64,000 nucleotides of DNA. Origin: Ampelomyces quisqualis (lineage: Eukaryota > Ascomycota > Dothideomycetes > Pleosporales > Phaeosphaeriaceae). Under the pieces are notes generated by a model. The model ran no database searches and was not told where the DNA came from. It saw only the letters and a list, made by a program, of their open reading frames with translations. Positions 48,159 to 60,149 of the stretch are shown one piece after another (the first letter of the stretch is position 1; each line of letters starts with the position of its first letter). Position numbers and translations under genes: made by a program. The stretch is from NCBI GenBank assembly GCA_018398575.1, contig JAGTXZ010000021.1, positions 2,232,001 through 2,296,000 of the forward strand, written 5' to 3'.

Positions 48159-49346
48159 TTAGCCTAGAAACTTATTATTATCCTTATTAGCCTTATAGAA
48201 GCTTAGAGAGCCTAGTAAATTATTACTAAGCCCCCTATCCTCTACCTCTTCCTGCTGTTCCTAGGAAATAATATTACCTAACTCTAATAGAACTTTACTT
48301 CTTGCTAACGCTGTTGCAGTACGCACTAGGCAACTTAATAGGTCTAAGCCCTTAACGCGCTTAGACGCAGGCTCCTAAGTAGGACTAGCTAAGGCTAGGC
48401 GCTTTTTAGGCTTAGGCTTAGGCTTAGGTTTAGCCTTAGACTTAGCCTTAGCCTTAGCTTTAGCCTTACCTTTACTCTTTTTCTTAGGAGAAGGTATAGA
48501 GCTAGGGCTCTCCTAGGGAGGGGTTTTATCTCTATCTCTACCCCTACTACTGCTGCTACTCTTAGACTTAGGCTTGAACCTAGAGGAGGACCTTTCTCTC
48601 TCTATATTAAGGTTAGAGTTAGACTGCGCGTTAGCCTTACTAAGAGAAGAAAAGTTAGCCTAGACGCTATTAGAACGCTAGCGCAGCAACTGCAAGAAAT
48701 AGGAAAAATAACTTACCTAAGCCTATAGTAGGTTAAGGATACTTTCTACTATAGTAGATAGGTAGTTAGTTGCCTTAACCTACAGAATCTAGATCTTATT
48801 GCCCTTAGGCTAACAACAACCTCTATACTTAACTTCTGTGCGCAAAAAAAGCTCTACTAAGCTAGTCTACTAGCGCAGCGCTGTCTCCTACGTAGCAACT
48901 GTAATAAGGTTAGAGTTCTTCTTAGTAGTAAGACGCTGCTGCTACTAGTATACAGCATTCTAGCCTTTAACAAAATTAGTAGAGACCTTAGAGTAGGGCT
49001 TTTACTTGCCCTAGCAAGGGCTGCAGCGTAGGCTACTAACTATAAGGTTGCAATAGGTACTAGTAAGCCTTAGGCTCTTAGCGTAGCAGAGGTAAATTAA
49101 AATTGCTAACTTAATATTAGAGACGCTACTGCAGTAGGTAATAGGCGTAGCCTAAGCACTAGGTTAGTAACGTTGCAACACTAGCGTTACACTACTTATA
49201 GAGATAGTAGAGGTAGTAGACAAGGTAGGCGTAGTGCTTATAATAATTAATATAGGTGCAATAGAGTTGCAACAGTGTAGAGCTAGTAGATAGTATAGAG
49301 GTAGAATAATGCAGTTGTTACTAAAAGAATAGAAGAGATTACGCAC
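48159..49346 (-). pseudogene. Antisense accessory gene of element C2
   Basis: Counterpart of 12567-13725 on the opposite strand to gag-pol. The N-terminal part (to about 49164) is stop-free: Leu-rich, then ALHCCNS and a Ser/Thr-rich run (TISISSVTLVLQRY). The intron donor (gtaagt on the minus strand) is conserved near 48712-48717. The last exon differs from C1: the Lys-Ala run is longer (about 48400-48480), and the final part ends with NNLLGSLSFYKANKDNNKFL before TAA at 48159. C3 shares this last exon. Confidence 0.7.
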
Positions 49347-49536
49347 ACAAAGTTTTGCTATATTTCTACTATTACTATAGCTACTAGCTGCCTCTTAGAT
49401 TTACCTAGAGTTTTAGTCTTAGCATAATAACAGCTATATAGCAAATAGGCCCTATAATAACAATATTAGGTATACGCTAACAAACCTAATATTATATAAA
49501 TTACTAGGATAGTAATTTTAGAAGGAAGAGAATAAT

Positions 49537-49818
49537 TGTAAAGATGTTATAGCGTAGAGCTATTAGCTGCGCAGTAACGCGCCTGCGCTACAATAACGCT
49601 ACCCTAGCGTCTTTACGCGTAGAACGCGTATAGCTACCCTAGCGCCTTAACAGCGCTACGCTAGCGTAAGCCTAGTGTATTCCTGTTATAAGAATACGTG
49701 TCTAGTTATATCTACAAAAGAAGAGTTCTGCACTAAAGTTATAGAACAGGAATTAACTTACTTCTACCTGTACTACTATTATTATCCTGTAACTTTGCTG
49801 CTATATAAACCTCTTATA
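49537..49818 (+). repeat. 3' LTR of C2
   Basis: 282 bp; its end (ctcttata) is followed by the gcgta duplication. Confidence 0.93.
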
Positions 49819-49823
49819 GCGTA

Positions 49824-52800
49824 AGCCTACACCTCTCTCTAAGTTTAATTAGCCTCTAGAGCTCTATAGTAATAGGCTATACGTTAAGGAACGCAATAAT
49901 ACTAAATATAAGAAAGAGGTTAACAATTCTAGTAAAGAGCTAGAAGTATACTATAAGACACTGCCTAATAAATATAAAGATAAAAAGGATAAGGATTAGA
50001 GTAACAGCACTTAGAAGAGGTTTTCTAATAGTACTTAAGAAGGCTGTTTAGACGCTAAGTAATATGTATAATTAAAGTTACTGTATATTATTACCTAATG
50101 TAGTTAAGACTAGAAAATTTTACTACTACTATAAAACCTAATTTCTTAATTTCTAAAAGTTTAGCCCTACTATCTGCCTCCTAACTAGAAGAATAATACC
50201 TCTAGTAGAACAACTACTTCTCTTACTTAAAGTAACACTGCACTATAGTATTACTATTCTATTATTACTACAATTTACTACTCCTTTTCTACAAGACATT
50301 AACACTTAGTTATTACACTTTTTTATTACACAAATAGACCTAAGCAACCTCTTCTTACTCTTAGACAACCTATACTCTAATCTGCCTAAAATACTCTACA
50401 ATTTTTTACTTAACGCCTCCTAAATCCTTAAGTCTAGAATTAAGAGAATAGTCTCTATCTTTAGGTAGCTAATTTAAGACAATGCAACTATATATACTGC
50501 ATAGGATGCCTAGTAGCAGAATACGTTATAGGCCTAAGACCTTAATAATTCTAATCTATAATAGGATAGAGCTAAACGTTCTATAATAATATAGACTTAA
50601 TTTAGAGAAGGAGCTTATATTAATAGCAGTAAACTACACGTATATTACCTAAACTGTAGGCACGTACTTTAATACCTAACTAATAAGTATATAGAGATAA
50701 AATACGTTAGTAACTACCTTTAGTCTAATAGTTACAAAGATATTATAGAATCTATCTATATAAGGCAGCCTCTCTTACTTATTACACTATTACGTCTATA
50801 ACCTCTGCACCTGTTTACTACACAGCAATTTAAACTAGAAATTGTATACGTACTTCTTAATAGAAACTAGTTCTTTTGAATATTAGAGCAACTCTTATTT
50901 TGCTACTTTATAGAGTTTCTCTAGCCTAGCACTACTATACCTGGCTGTTACAAGTTTACTTTTATACTTTAGAAACAATATAAGCAGGTAACTAAAAACC
51001 TTCTTTCTAATCTTAGTAAGTTAACAAAAATCTTAATTGCCCTTAACGCCTAGTCTACTACTAACTACTTAAGCTTTTTGGCTATTAAAGCCTATTATAT
51101 TAACATAAGCTAGTAGATAAGAGAGGTTCTATTAGATTTTGTGCCCTTACGTAGGCAGCACACTAGAGTTTCTATAGTAACTAATCTTATGCAGATACTT
51201 AAAAACACAAAAATATTAAAACAATTACTAGTAGTTACCTGCAATAACGCTTTAAACAACAGGACTCTTAGTAGAAGCCTAGAAAGTAATCTTGCTAATA
51301 AGGGAGTTTCTTAAAACACAAAGGAAAACACTATACTATACCTTGCCTATATTATTAACCTAGTAGTACAGGACATTATAGCCTACCTAAGGTTAACAGT
51401 CTTACCTAAGATTAAAGAGGCTTAGCAGCTGCAACGCTATTACGTTTACTAGATTAATAATAGCATATTAGTGCCAAACTTATTACAAAAGGTATATTAT
51501 ACTCTTTATTACAATTCTTTATTACGCACTAAGCTTCTTCTAGATCTAGGTAATTTGTATTGCTATTGATTTGTTTCCTTAACGTTTTAAACAATTTCTA
51601 AAGGTACAATCTAATATACTGCCAAAAAATTAACTCTGTGTAATCTAAGATGTTAAGACTAGGTAGAATTTAACCTATAATATGTGTAAGCGCGCCTGCT
51701 TCTTAGCTACTTATATTAACAAGTAGCTAGAGCAAGAGATTACACTTAATTAGGCTCTGTAAGGTAGTAGCAGTAATTTACAGGATAATAACGCAGTTAC
51801 AGACTTTAAAGACCTTAAAAGGCTTTAGCTAGCACCTACTAAGTAGTTACACCTTAGGGTAATAACACGTATACTAGTAAACTTTAAAACAGCTACTAAT
51901 AGAATTAGTAAAAGTAATATACCTTAGGCTCTATATATCTAGTTAATATATAACAGACTTTTTAACTTTTTAGATTAAATAACAATAGAGCTATCTTACA
52001 AGAAGAATAAGACTAGCTATTGCAAGAAGTAGCTAGCAATAGTAAAGGTAGTAGTAGAGAAAGGTAAGAAGAAGTTGTTAAAGTATTATTTACGCACAGA
52101 TAAGAAATAGAGATATCTTTACAACGTTACAACTATTCTTAATCTATCTTAAGAGCTTACTATATATAAGGTAGAAACTATATTTATTATATAGGTTTAT
52201 TACAGCGCACTACTAATAATACCTAGAGAGATATATAGAGACTAGACTTTAAACGTATATACTAGTGTTAGTTCCTAGACTATATTAATTGATATAAGAA
52301 TAACTCTGTAGCAATAAACAAAGACTACACTCTAGTTTATCCTTTGTAACTACAGCGTTTACCTAAACACTAGTAGTTTAAGAGGCTTCTTTTCTAAAGA
52401 ACACAGTCTAGTAGGTTAAGTGCTAATTTCTCTTATAAAACTAACACAAGCATTAGACTACTCTGTGTAGAAGCTTTCTGCTACCTTAGCACTCCTCTAA
52501 CTAGTAAAGAAGATTACAAGAATTTAATAAATATACTTGTCTAGTAGCAGGCTAATATAGAAATGTACCTACGCCTAGCTTAGGTTACTAAAGACATACT
52601 AGCTATATAGCTTACAGAAGTTAGGGTTAAGCGCTTGTTTAATACTGCAAGAGACGTTCTAAGAGACAAACAGTATAGGCTTAGAGCAGAAACAATCTAG
52701 AAGATTATAGTTGTAAAATACGCAATTACTAAGAAGAACGCACAACTAAACTATTCTACACTACAATTACTAACTGTAAGATCCTAACAAAGCGCTAAGA

Positions 52801-53100
52801 GTGTCTAAGATCTACTTAAGCTTTTAGGTTCTATTAATTTTGCTAGTCTAACTAGCTTACAAATCTAACGTTTTAAGGATTAGACAAGTAATAAGAAGCA
52901 GGAGGGTAACAGAGAAAGTAATATTAGGGAATCTGCAACCCTATTATATAGTGTACTACTCTAGACTTCTTAGTATAAGCAGCGCCTATAAAGAAAGAGA
53001 TTAAAGCCTTCTTATTTCTTAGACTAGCAAGCGTAATAAAAAAATGTAATAAAGAGCAGCTCTTAACTAGCTAAAACAAGTAAGGTAAAAACTATAATAA
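49824..53100 (+). pseudogene. hAT2 transposase
   Basis: Main part of a hAT-superfamily transposase. The N-terminal part before about 50500 cannot be aligned with confidence; a BED-type zinc finger was looked for and not found. Recognisable catalytic-region segments: FTFIL.KQYKQVTKNLLSN near 50955, IREVLLDFVPLR.QHT near 51120, TNLMQILKNTKILKQLL near 51182, and CNNALNNRTLSRSLES at 51240-51287, where ancestral DNASNN-type residues are expected. The C-terminal dimerisation region lies at 52594-52740 (VRVKRLFNTARDVLRD, YRLRAETI.KIIVVKYAI). Inactivated by TAG/TAA. About 370 bases of subterminal non-coding sequence follow. Confidence 0.83.
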
Positions 53101-53299
53101 ACAACTATAATAGGCAGGTTATAAAGCTAATTAAAGAACTGCAATTTTAAACTATAGTGCCTAAACCTAGTTTCTGCAAAAACCTTATTTTAGGATATGC
53201 GCTAAAATACTCCTATTTCTTTTACTCTACTTTACCCCTAAGTAACATACTTGTTATAGGCGTTAGATTAGAAGCGCTGCACAAGTATAACTCTATAGC

Positions 53300-53469
53300 A
53301 GGTACTCTAACCTAACTAACAACCTAACCTTAACTTCCTAAGCTGTATACTCTAACCTAAACCCTACCCTAGCCTCTGTATAACCTAAACTCTACTCTAC
53401 CCCTCTTAGGTTGTACTCTAACCTAACTACTACCTATAGAAGAGTACCCTAAACCTATTTACTAGTGTA
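53300..53469. repeat. Telomere-like subterminal motifs at the right end of hAT2
   Basis: Same array as 7205-7390: repeated taaccta and aaaccct words leading to the terminus acctatttactagtgta. Confidence 0.6.
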
Positions 53470-53689
53470 TACGTAACTAATAGTTCTACGCTATAGTATT
53501 CTTACAATTATTTCTTTCTCTCTAGAATTGCTATTTTAGTAATTTGTATAATATTAGGTCTTGTTAGCATATTCTTAACGTTATTGTTATAAAGGCTGTT
53601 ATTATACTAAGGCTAAAACTCTAGGTAAATCTAAGAGGTAGCTAGTAGCTATAGTAATAGTAAAAATATAGTAGAACTTTATATGCCTA

Positions 53690-54865
53690 ATCTTTTTTAC
53701 TTCTTTAGTAACAATTATATTACTATTACTACTATATTATCTTCTAGCTCTATACTATTATAACTTTATTACCTCTATATTAATTACTATAAGTACTATA
53801 CCTATACTACTCTTTACTTTTACTATCTCTATAAGTAGTATAACGCTAGCGTTGCAACGTTACTAACCTAGCACTTAGGCTATACCTGTTGCCTACTATA
53901 GTAGCGTTCTTAATATTAAGTTAGTAATTTTAATTTACTTCTATTATACTAAGACTCTAAGGCTTACTAGTACCTGTTATAACCTTATAGTTAGTAGCCT
54001 GCGCTGCAGCTCTTACTAGGGTAAAAAAAAGCCCTGCCTTAAGGTTTCTGCTAATTTTATTAAAGGCTAGAATACTATATACTAGTAGTAGTAGCGTCTT
54101 GCTACTAAGAAGGACTCTAACCCTACTATAGTTACTGCGTAGAAAATAGCGCTACGCTAGTAAACTAGCTTAGTAGAGCTTTTTTTACGCACAGAAGTTA
54201 AGTATAGAGGTTATAATTAGCCTAAGAGTAATAAGATCTAGATTCTATAGGTTAAAGTAACTAACTACCTATCTACTATAGTAAAAGGTATTCTTAACTT
54301 ACTAAGAGCTTAAGTAGGTTATTTCTACTATTCCTTGTAGTTACTACGCTAGTGTTCTAATAGCGTCTAAGCTAACTTTTTCTTTCTTAGCAAAGCTAAC
54401 GCGTAGTCTAACTCTAACCTTAATCTAAAAGAAGAAAAGTCTCCTCTTAGGTCTAAGCCTAGGTCTAAGACTAGTAGCAGTAGTAAGAGTAGAGATAAAG
54501 ATAAAACTTTTCTCTTAGAGAGCTCTAGCCTTATACCTTCTTCTAAGAAGAAGAGTAAGAGTAAAGCTAAGGCTAAGGCTAAGGCTAAGGCTATAGCTAA
54601 ACCTAAGCCTAAGTCTAAGAAGCGCCTAGCTTTAGCTAGTTCTGCTAAGAAGCCTGCGTTTAAGCGCGTTAAGGGCTTAGACCTGCTAGGTTACTTAGTG
54701 TGCGCTGCAACAGCAATAGTAAGAAGTAAAGTTCTATTAGAGTTAGGTAGTGCTATTACCTAGAAATTGTAGAAAGAGGTAGAGGCTAGAAGGCTTAGTA
54801 ATAATTTACTAGGCTCTCTAAGCTTCTATAAGGCTAATAAGGATAATAATAAGTTTCTAGGCTAA
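53690..54865 (+). pseudogene. Antisense accessory gene of element C3
   Basis: Third copy of the C accessory gene. It follows the C1 copy through the Ser/Thr-rich start and the Cys cluster region near 54000-54060. The intron near 54316-54375 is still visible, with a weakened donor (gtaggt) and a ctaat branch. The last exon matches C2: a Lys-Ala-rich run at about 54550-54605 and the end NNLLGSLSFYKANK before TAA at 54863. More TAG/TAA codons than in C1. The start is undefined. Confidence 0.7.
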
Positions 54866-54899
54866 GCTAGTAGTTATACTTAGCTGCGCTGCTAGAGCG

Positions 54900-57800
54900 C
54901 TAGCAGTTCGCTAGTAAGGCACCTTTGTTTTCCTAAGTTTTTCCTTTTCTTTCTTTTGTTTAGGTATATTAATTATATAAGTAATTAATCTCTTTTCTAG
55001 TTATACTTCTCTATAAGTAATTTATCTATATCTTTGAAATTAACCTATTTATTATACTTTAAGAGCTAGCCTTTCTATTTTACTAGGTAATTTACTAAAC
55101 GCCTGTTACGCCTCTTTACTAACATAGCTTTAACTTTATAGTATTGTTATAGCTTCTTGCTATTGTCTAGATTAACAGGCCTAGGTAAGGTTAGCTTTTT
55201 TCTTTCTCTAGCTACAAACAGCTAGAGTAAGAAGGTATAGAATACTAGGTTAATTCTTATATGTAACAAGAGTAAGATTCTAAAAGCTTATAAGCTTATT
55301 TACTTTTTTACTAGAAAAGGGCCTATTTAGTGTAGTAATAGCTTTCTACTAGCGCTATATAGGCGTAGATGCTTTGTTAACAAGAGAATTATATCTCTAG
55401 GTTTAAACTCTTAAGGTCTGTATCTCTTGTTATAATATTACTTCTAAGATTATTAAGTTTTATACTAGTAATTAGCTAAAGCGTTCTAAGTTTATATAAG
55501 CTTTTGCAACCTTTTTCTAATACTAAGAACTTTAGTAGGCGCTGTTAGCTTGCAGTTAAGGCGCCGGTAAAACCTATAGTAGGTAAAGAATAGAGATATT
55601 TCTAATATAGCCTGCTTAGTATTATTATATACAAACTCTGCTAGTAACAAGAAGTGTACTTAATCCTCTTAATAATTACTTATAAAGGCTCTTAGGTATT
55701 GCTTAAGAGTCTAATTTTGCTATTTTGTTTACCTATCTGTTTATAGGTAGAAGGTAGTACTAAGCTAGCGTTTTGCCTTTGCTATAAAGTAGAAGTCTAC
55801 CTAAAATTATAAAGTAAAGACACTTTCTTAATCTAATACAATACCTTTAAGTAATCTAAAGAATTGTATAACGTATTCTAAGAATAAATCTACTAACTAT
55901 AAGGTAGTAACTGTTTTTTGTGTAATAATATACTTAGCTATTTTTATATACTTATTAACTGTAACAAGTATTATATTATATATAACACTATAGCACTTAG
56001 TAGGTAGTAGGCCTATAACAAAATCTATTATAATTTCTTACTATAGTCTCTAAGGTTAGAGGAGCGCGTTTAACACGCTAATAGGGCGCTACTTAAGTAA
56101 CTTTGTGCCTTAGCACACTAAGCAAGAGTTAATATACTCTTTAAGCTCTTTTTTAAGCCTAGGCTAATAGTAGCATTAGGCTATAAGCTTAAGCGTTTTA
56201 GCCTACTTAAAATAGCTAGCAAGTGAATTGTTATAATATAGCTTAAGAAGCTTAGCTCTAAAAGCTAGCTCTAGTAGAATATACAATTAGTTCTTAAACT
56301 AAAGGCTGCCTAAAGCGTTAAGCTTTTAGTACTTTAGGCGTTTACTAGCGCCTGCCTATTAAGGCGCTAGAGATTTAACGTTCTTGCGTAGCGCAACTAC
56401 TTCTAAGTTATTCTGTTATACTTATATATAGATTTTAGAGAAGAACTTAAGAAGTTTCTTATAAGCTAACTTTTCTAAGGCTGTAGCTTTTGCTTGTAAC
56501 TGCGTAACCCTTTAGGCTATTACTAGTCTACTCTTAAGAATCTTCTAATTAGAGCTATAGCTCTTAGCTATTACCTTAACACTATACGCTAGGCTTTGTA
56601 ACTACATAACTCTTTAGGCTATTACTAGTCTACTCTTAGAAATCTTCTAATTAGAGCTGTAGCTTGTAGCTATTGCCTTAACACTATGCTTTAGACTTAT
56701 AGAAACATTCTTATTAAGATATAGAGTGCCTGCTTACTATTAAGCTGTTATCTAGCTTTTTACTAACGCTAGCTCTTTACTAGGTAGCTTAGCTTAAGTT
56801 TCTAGTAGCTGCAATTTCTTCTGCAGTGCTAGCAATATATCTAATAGTTAAATATCTAGCGTGTTACTATTGTCTACAAGTTTCCTTAAAGGCCTATCTA
56901 TAGAATTTATCTTTTTAGACTAATACTTAATCTTAAAGTTATAAGTAGCTAGCTTTATTACCTAGCTAGCCTATCTCTTAGACAAGGTTAACGTGCCTAT
57001 AAAGCTGCGTAGGTTATTATAGTCTGTCTATATTTCTAACTAAACTACTAGCTTCTTAACGTAGTAACGCTAGTGCTACACTACTACAACAATAGTAAGA
57101 CGCTCTAGGTTGTATATATAGTAGTTCTTTTCTGTAAGCAAAAGCTTTCTTAACTAGAAGGCTATAGATTGCTAGTTTCTATCTGTATAGAGTTAGAAGA
57201 AGATGCCTACTACCTTCTAAATAGAGGTATTAGTTTCTAGCTTAGATAGAAGCGTATAGTTATAGTGCTGCAGGACTAGCGCAGTTGTAAACTTGTTATA
57301 GAGCTAGCGCTTTACCTTTTCTGCTACGTTAGGCTAGTTAAAAGGACTAGACTTTTTCTCTTAAACTAATCTCTTTAGGAGATTAGTAATAGAGCTAATA
57401 ATAATAGAGAAACTCTATATAAAGGGTTAATAGAAGTTGGCAAGGCCTAAAAAGACTTAAATATCTTTAAAGGATGTTAGTGTAGGCTAATTAATAACTG
57501 CGCGAACCTGTTCTAGATCTATTATAACGCTATTAAGGCGCATAATAAACTCTAAGAACTTAACTTAGTTAGTAGTAAAAGTACACTTCTTTAAGTTAAC
57601 AAAAAGACTATATTCTCTTAGCTTAGCAAGTACTTTTTTTATCTATTCCTAATAATTTTCTTCTTTTTAAGAAAAGATTAAGATATTATTAAGATAGATA
57701 ACGCAAAAGATATCTAAATATAAGGCTAAGGCTCTATTAATATACCTCTAAAATATAGTAGGCGCGTTAGTTAGCCTAAAAGGTATAACTGTGTATTTAA

Positions 57801-58053
57801 AGTAGCTGTATTGCGTATAAAACGCTGTCTTCTACTTGTTACCTTACTACATTCTAATCTAGTAATACGTGTTCTTAAGATTAAGCTTAGTAAACTTTAC
57901 TAATCTATAGAGCCAATTAAGAGTCTCTCTAATTAAGAGTAGAGCTAATCTATTCTTTTTAGTAACTTAGTTAAGGCCTTAATAGTCTACGCAAACGCGT
58001 AACGTCTTATTCTTTTTAAGTATAAATAGAATAGGTACTTCTGTAAGGCTTAT
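54900..58053 (-). pseudogene. C3 pol, 3' two-thirds
   Basis: Minus-strand pol colinear with C1 13851-16930: chromodomain about 55000-55120, integrase about 55650-56400, RNase H about 56950-57400, and reverse transcriptase to the VDY region at 58000. Interrupted at 58053 by F. The RIP load is comparable with C2. Confidence 0.83.
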
Positions 58054-58290
58054 TGTAATAGAGTATGTAAATTAGTAGATTATAGGATTGTTACGTAAGA
58101 TAGCTAAGCATATTACTAAGGAAGTAAGGATACTTTTAGAATTAGACTAAATAATTAAGCCGTCTCTTAGCTTAGTGTATTTAATTTAATCTATCTTTAC
58201 ATAGCATAGAAGAGTAGAAGAATCTTTTTACTTAAGACAATTTAATCTATAGTATTGCTTAGCTCCTATAGTTATAAGTCTAGCGTTATA
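58054..58290 (+). repeat. Probable left LTR of element F
   Basis: Starts tgtaatagag exactly where C3 homology ends. No second copy is in the window, so the right end of the LTR (near ctcctata, about 58272) is a guess. No gene is seen in it. Confidence 0.4.
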
Positions 58291-58539
58291 AGACTGTAGT
58301 AATAATTTCCTCTGCGCACCTTATATTGCTAAGGTACTACCTAAATTAACAATTACTCTAAAACTTCTTAAAACTCTCTTTTAAATACTCTCCTTAAACT
58401 AACTAGTTAATAATTATAGACTCCTATTCTAACAACAAGATTAGCCTAGACGTTCTTTTAAATAGTTAGTTAGACTAGCTGTACTAGTTTGCATAGCTCT
58501 AGCTTTATACTTGCAACAAAGAAGTCTAGGACTAGATTA

Positions 58540-59704
58540 ACCTAGACAGTAACACAGTGCTCCTAATTAACAATTAGAAACCTAAATATCTAGAGCTTCT
58601 AGCTGCTCTAAGCCAGCTAGTCTCCGCTCTACTACCTAGAGCTACTAATCTAGAAACTTAAATCTGCAATAAAGCTTTTAATTAATATAATCTAAAGCTA
58701 GTTACTTATAAACTTGCCTCTAGTAGTTACAAAGAAGACGTTTGCTAATACAAAGTTAATACGTTAAAATAGACTAGGCAAGCAGCTAAGCTTAGCAACG
58801 TCTAGAAATAGATTAGTTAAACAGTAGCTAAAGATCTAATAGTACTAGCAGCGATTAAAATGCTTAACTCTTTAGAAACAACTCTCTAAGCCTTAATTAG
58901 GATCCTTAAGCACAACCTTGCTCTAACAGATAATAATACTATGTATCTAGTTAGGCAGCAATATTAAGCCTATTTAGAAAAGACTAGGTATAGTAGGATT
59001 ACTCTAGATAAATAGTTTAACAAATAGCAGGTAATCTATAGAAAGGCTTAAGCGTTTCAAGTTACAGAGATAGAAGGATAACTTACCCTTACTAATTTTC
59101 TAAACGCTCTATCTGCTAGGATTGCTCTTAACTAGGCTTAATTAATGCGTTAGAATATTATTAAAGATGCAGCCCTTAGTTAACCAGCTATAACTATATA
59201 TAATCTAGCTAAGATCTTTTCTCTTATACTTTAGGAACAAGCAGTCCTTACTACTAAAGGAAAGTCCTATTTAGCCTTTGCAACCCTTAGAAACATTAAA
59301 AACTTAGAAAATAAGAACTCTAATCTAAAAAACAAATGCAAAGACAATTTAAAGCTAAAATCTTACCTCTGCAAGAACAATAAAAAGCACAAATAGGACC
59401 TAATAGATTATCTCTAACTAAAGACTACAATTACTAGATTAGCCCTACTAAAAAAAGTACTAATTAAGATCTCTAATTTTAACTCAAAGAAGGTTCTTAA
59501 GCAGGTTAACACTACTAAGTAGGCTATACTTAATAATAAGATTAAGAAAGCTAGTTAGACACTACCTATTACAGCTAACTAGTTAAGTTCTAAGACTAAG
59601 ATAGTAATATATCTAGAAGATGTTATAGTAGCACTAATTAACCTAACTACTTTTAATTAAGAACCTAATGTTACTAATCTAGACTTTAGAGTGTACACTA
59701 CTAC
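58540..59704 (+). pseudogene. Probable Ty1/copia-type gag of element F
   Basis: Forward frame with moderate damage. Segments: ELLAAL, then a middle of gag character (KTRYSRITLDK.FNK, then TEIEGQLTLTNFLNAL near 59070 and IFSLIL.EQAVLTTKGKSYLAF near 59215). A knuckle-like motif at about 59364-59407 reads Y-L-C-K-N-N-K-K-H and a later Tyr; with Tyr from Cys this becomes C-x-C-x5-H-x-C, as in zinc knuckles of fungal copia gag. Element F is interrupted at 59705 by D2, so pol is not visible and the class is not proven. Confidence 0.5.
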
Positions 59705-59884
59705 TGTAGTAAAGTAACATAGAAAGTAAGTCTAAAGAACGCTTAGGGTATAGCTAAGGGTATAGGCAAGATATAATAGCTAAAGGGCTATTAGAGAGAA
59801 GAATATACACACATACCTAATAATAATATATTTAATTCTCTATTAAATCTAATAGGCCTTAGAGGTAAATAATGCTTTACTATA
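59705..59884 (+). repeat. 5' LTR of D2
   Basis: 180 bp, matching the 184-bp LTRs of D1 with a small internal deletion. Confidence 0.88.
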
Positions 59885-60149
59885 TATAGCGACTAATTAT
59901 AACTCTAAATTTCTATTAGCCTAGGCTTTAAGAGGCTGCGTACCTGCGCATACACCTACACTCTTCTATAGTCCTTATAACCTAGGAATTGCAGAAACTT
60001 AACAGTCTAACAAGTGTTTAGTAAGCTGCTACAGTTCTCTTTAGAATATAATTAGTTTATCTATTCTAAGGACATAGAGTTAGTACTCTAAGATTAGAGG
60101 AACAGAAAGTAGGATCTGGAGCAACGCCTATCCAGAGGGCCTAGAGCAA

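Larger units (their letters stand above)
42760..49818 (+). mobile_element. Complete LTR retrotransposon C2 nested in hAT2
   Basis: 7,059 bp, orientation opposite to C1 and C3. LTRs of 282 bp lie at 42760-43041 and 49537-49818. A perfect 5-bp duplication, gcgta, lies at 42755-42759 and 49819-49823. A polypurine tract (gaaggaagagaataat) adjoins the 3' LTR. It is much more RIP-mutated than C1. As C1 and C2 are inverted copies 30 kb apart, they form a potential long hairpin. Confidence 0.94.
40475..53469 (+). mobile_element. hAT transposon hAT2 (contains nested C2 and a histone H3-like gene)
   Basis: Inserted in the C3 LTR. Left end tatagcagtaaataggt and right end acctatttactagtgta are inverted repeats with few mismatches. 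The 8-bp duplications are tgcgtaac (40467-40474) and tacgtaac (53470-53477), differing by one RIP-type change. After removing C2 and its duplication the element is about 5.9 kb. Left segment 40475-42759 holds a hairpin, the H3-like gene and an unrecognised frame. Right segment 49824-53469 holds the transposase and telomere-like subterminal motifs. Confidence 0.85.
40222..58053 (-). mobile_element. LTR retrotransposon C3, split by hAT2 and truncated by F
   Basis: Same orientation as C1. Its 3' LTR starts at 40222 (tgtaagagg), is broken at 40474 by hAT2 and resumes after the duplicated tacgtaac at 53478-53506. The two pieces are 253 and 29 bp and add to exactly 282 bp, the LTR length in C1 and C2, which confirms the excision points. 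The body runs from 53507 to 58053, where homology to C1 stops (ggcttat) and element F begins. The rest of pol, gag and the 5' LTR would lie beyond the window. Confidence 0.88.
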
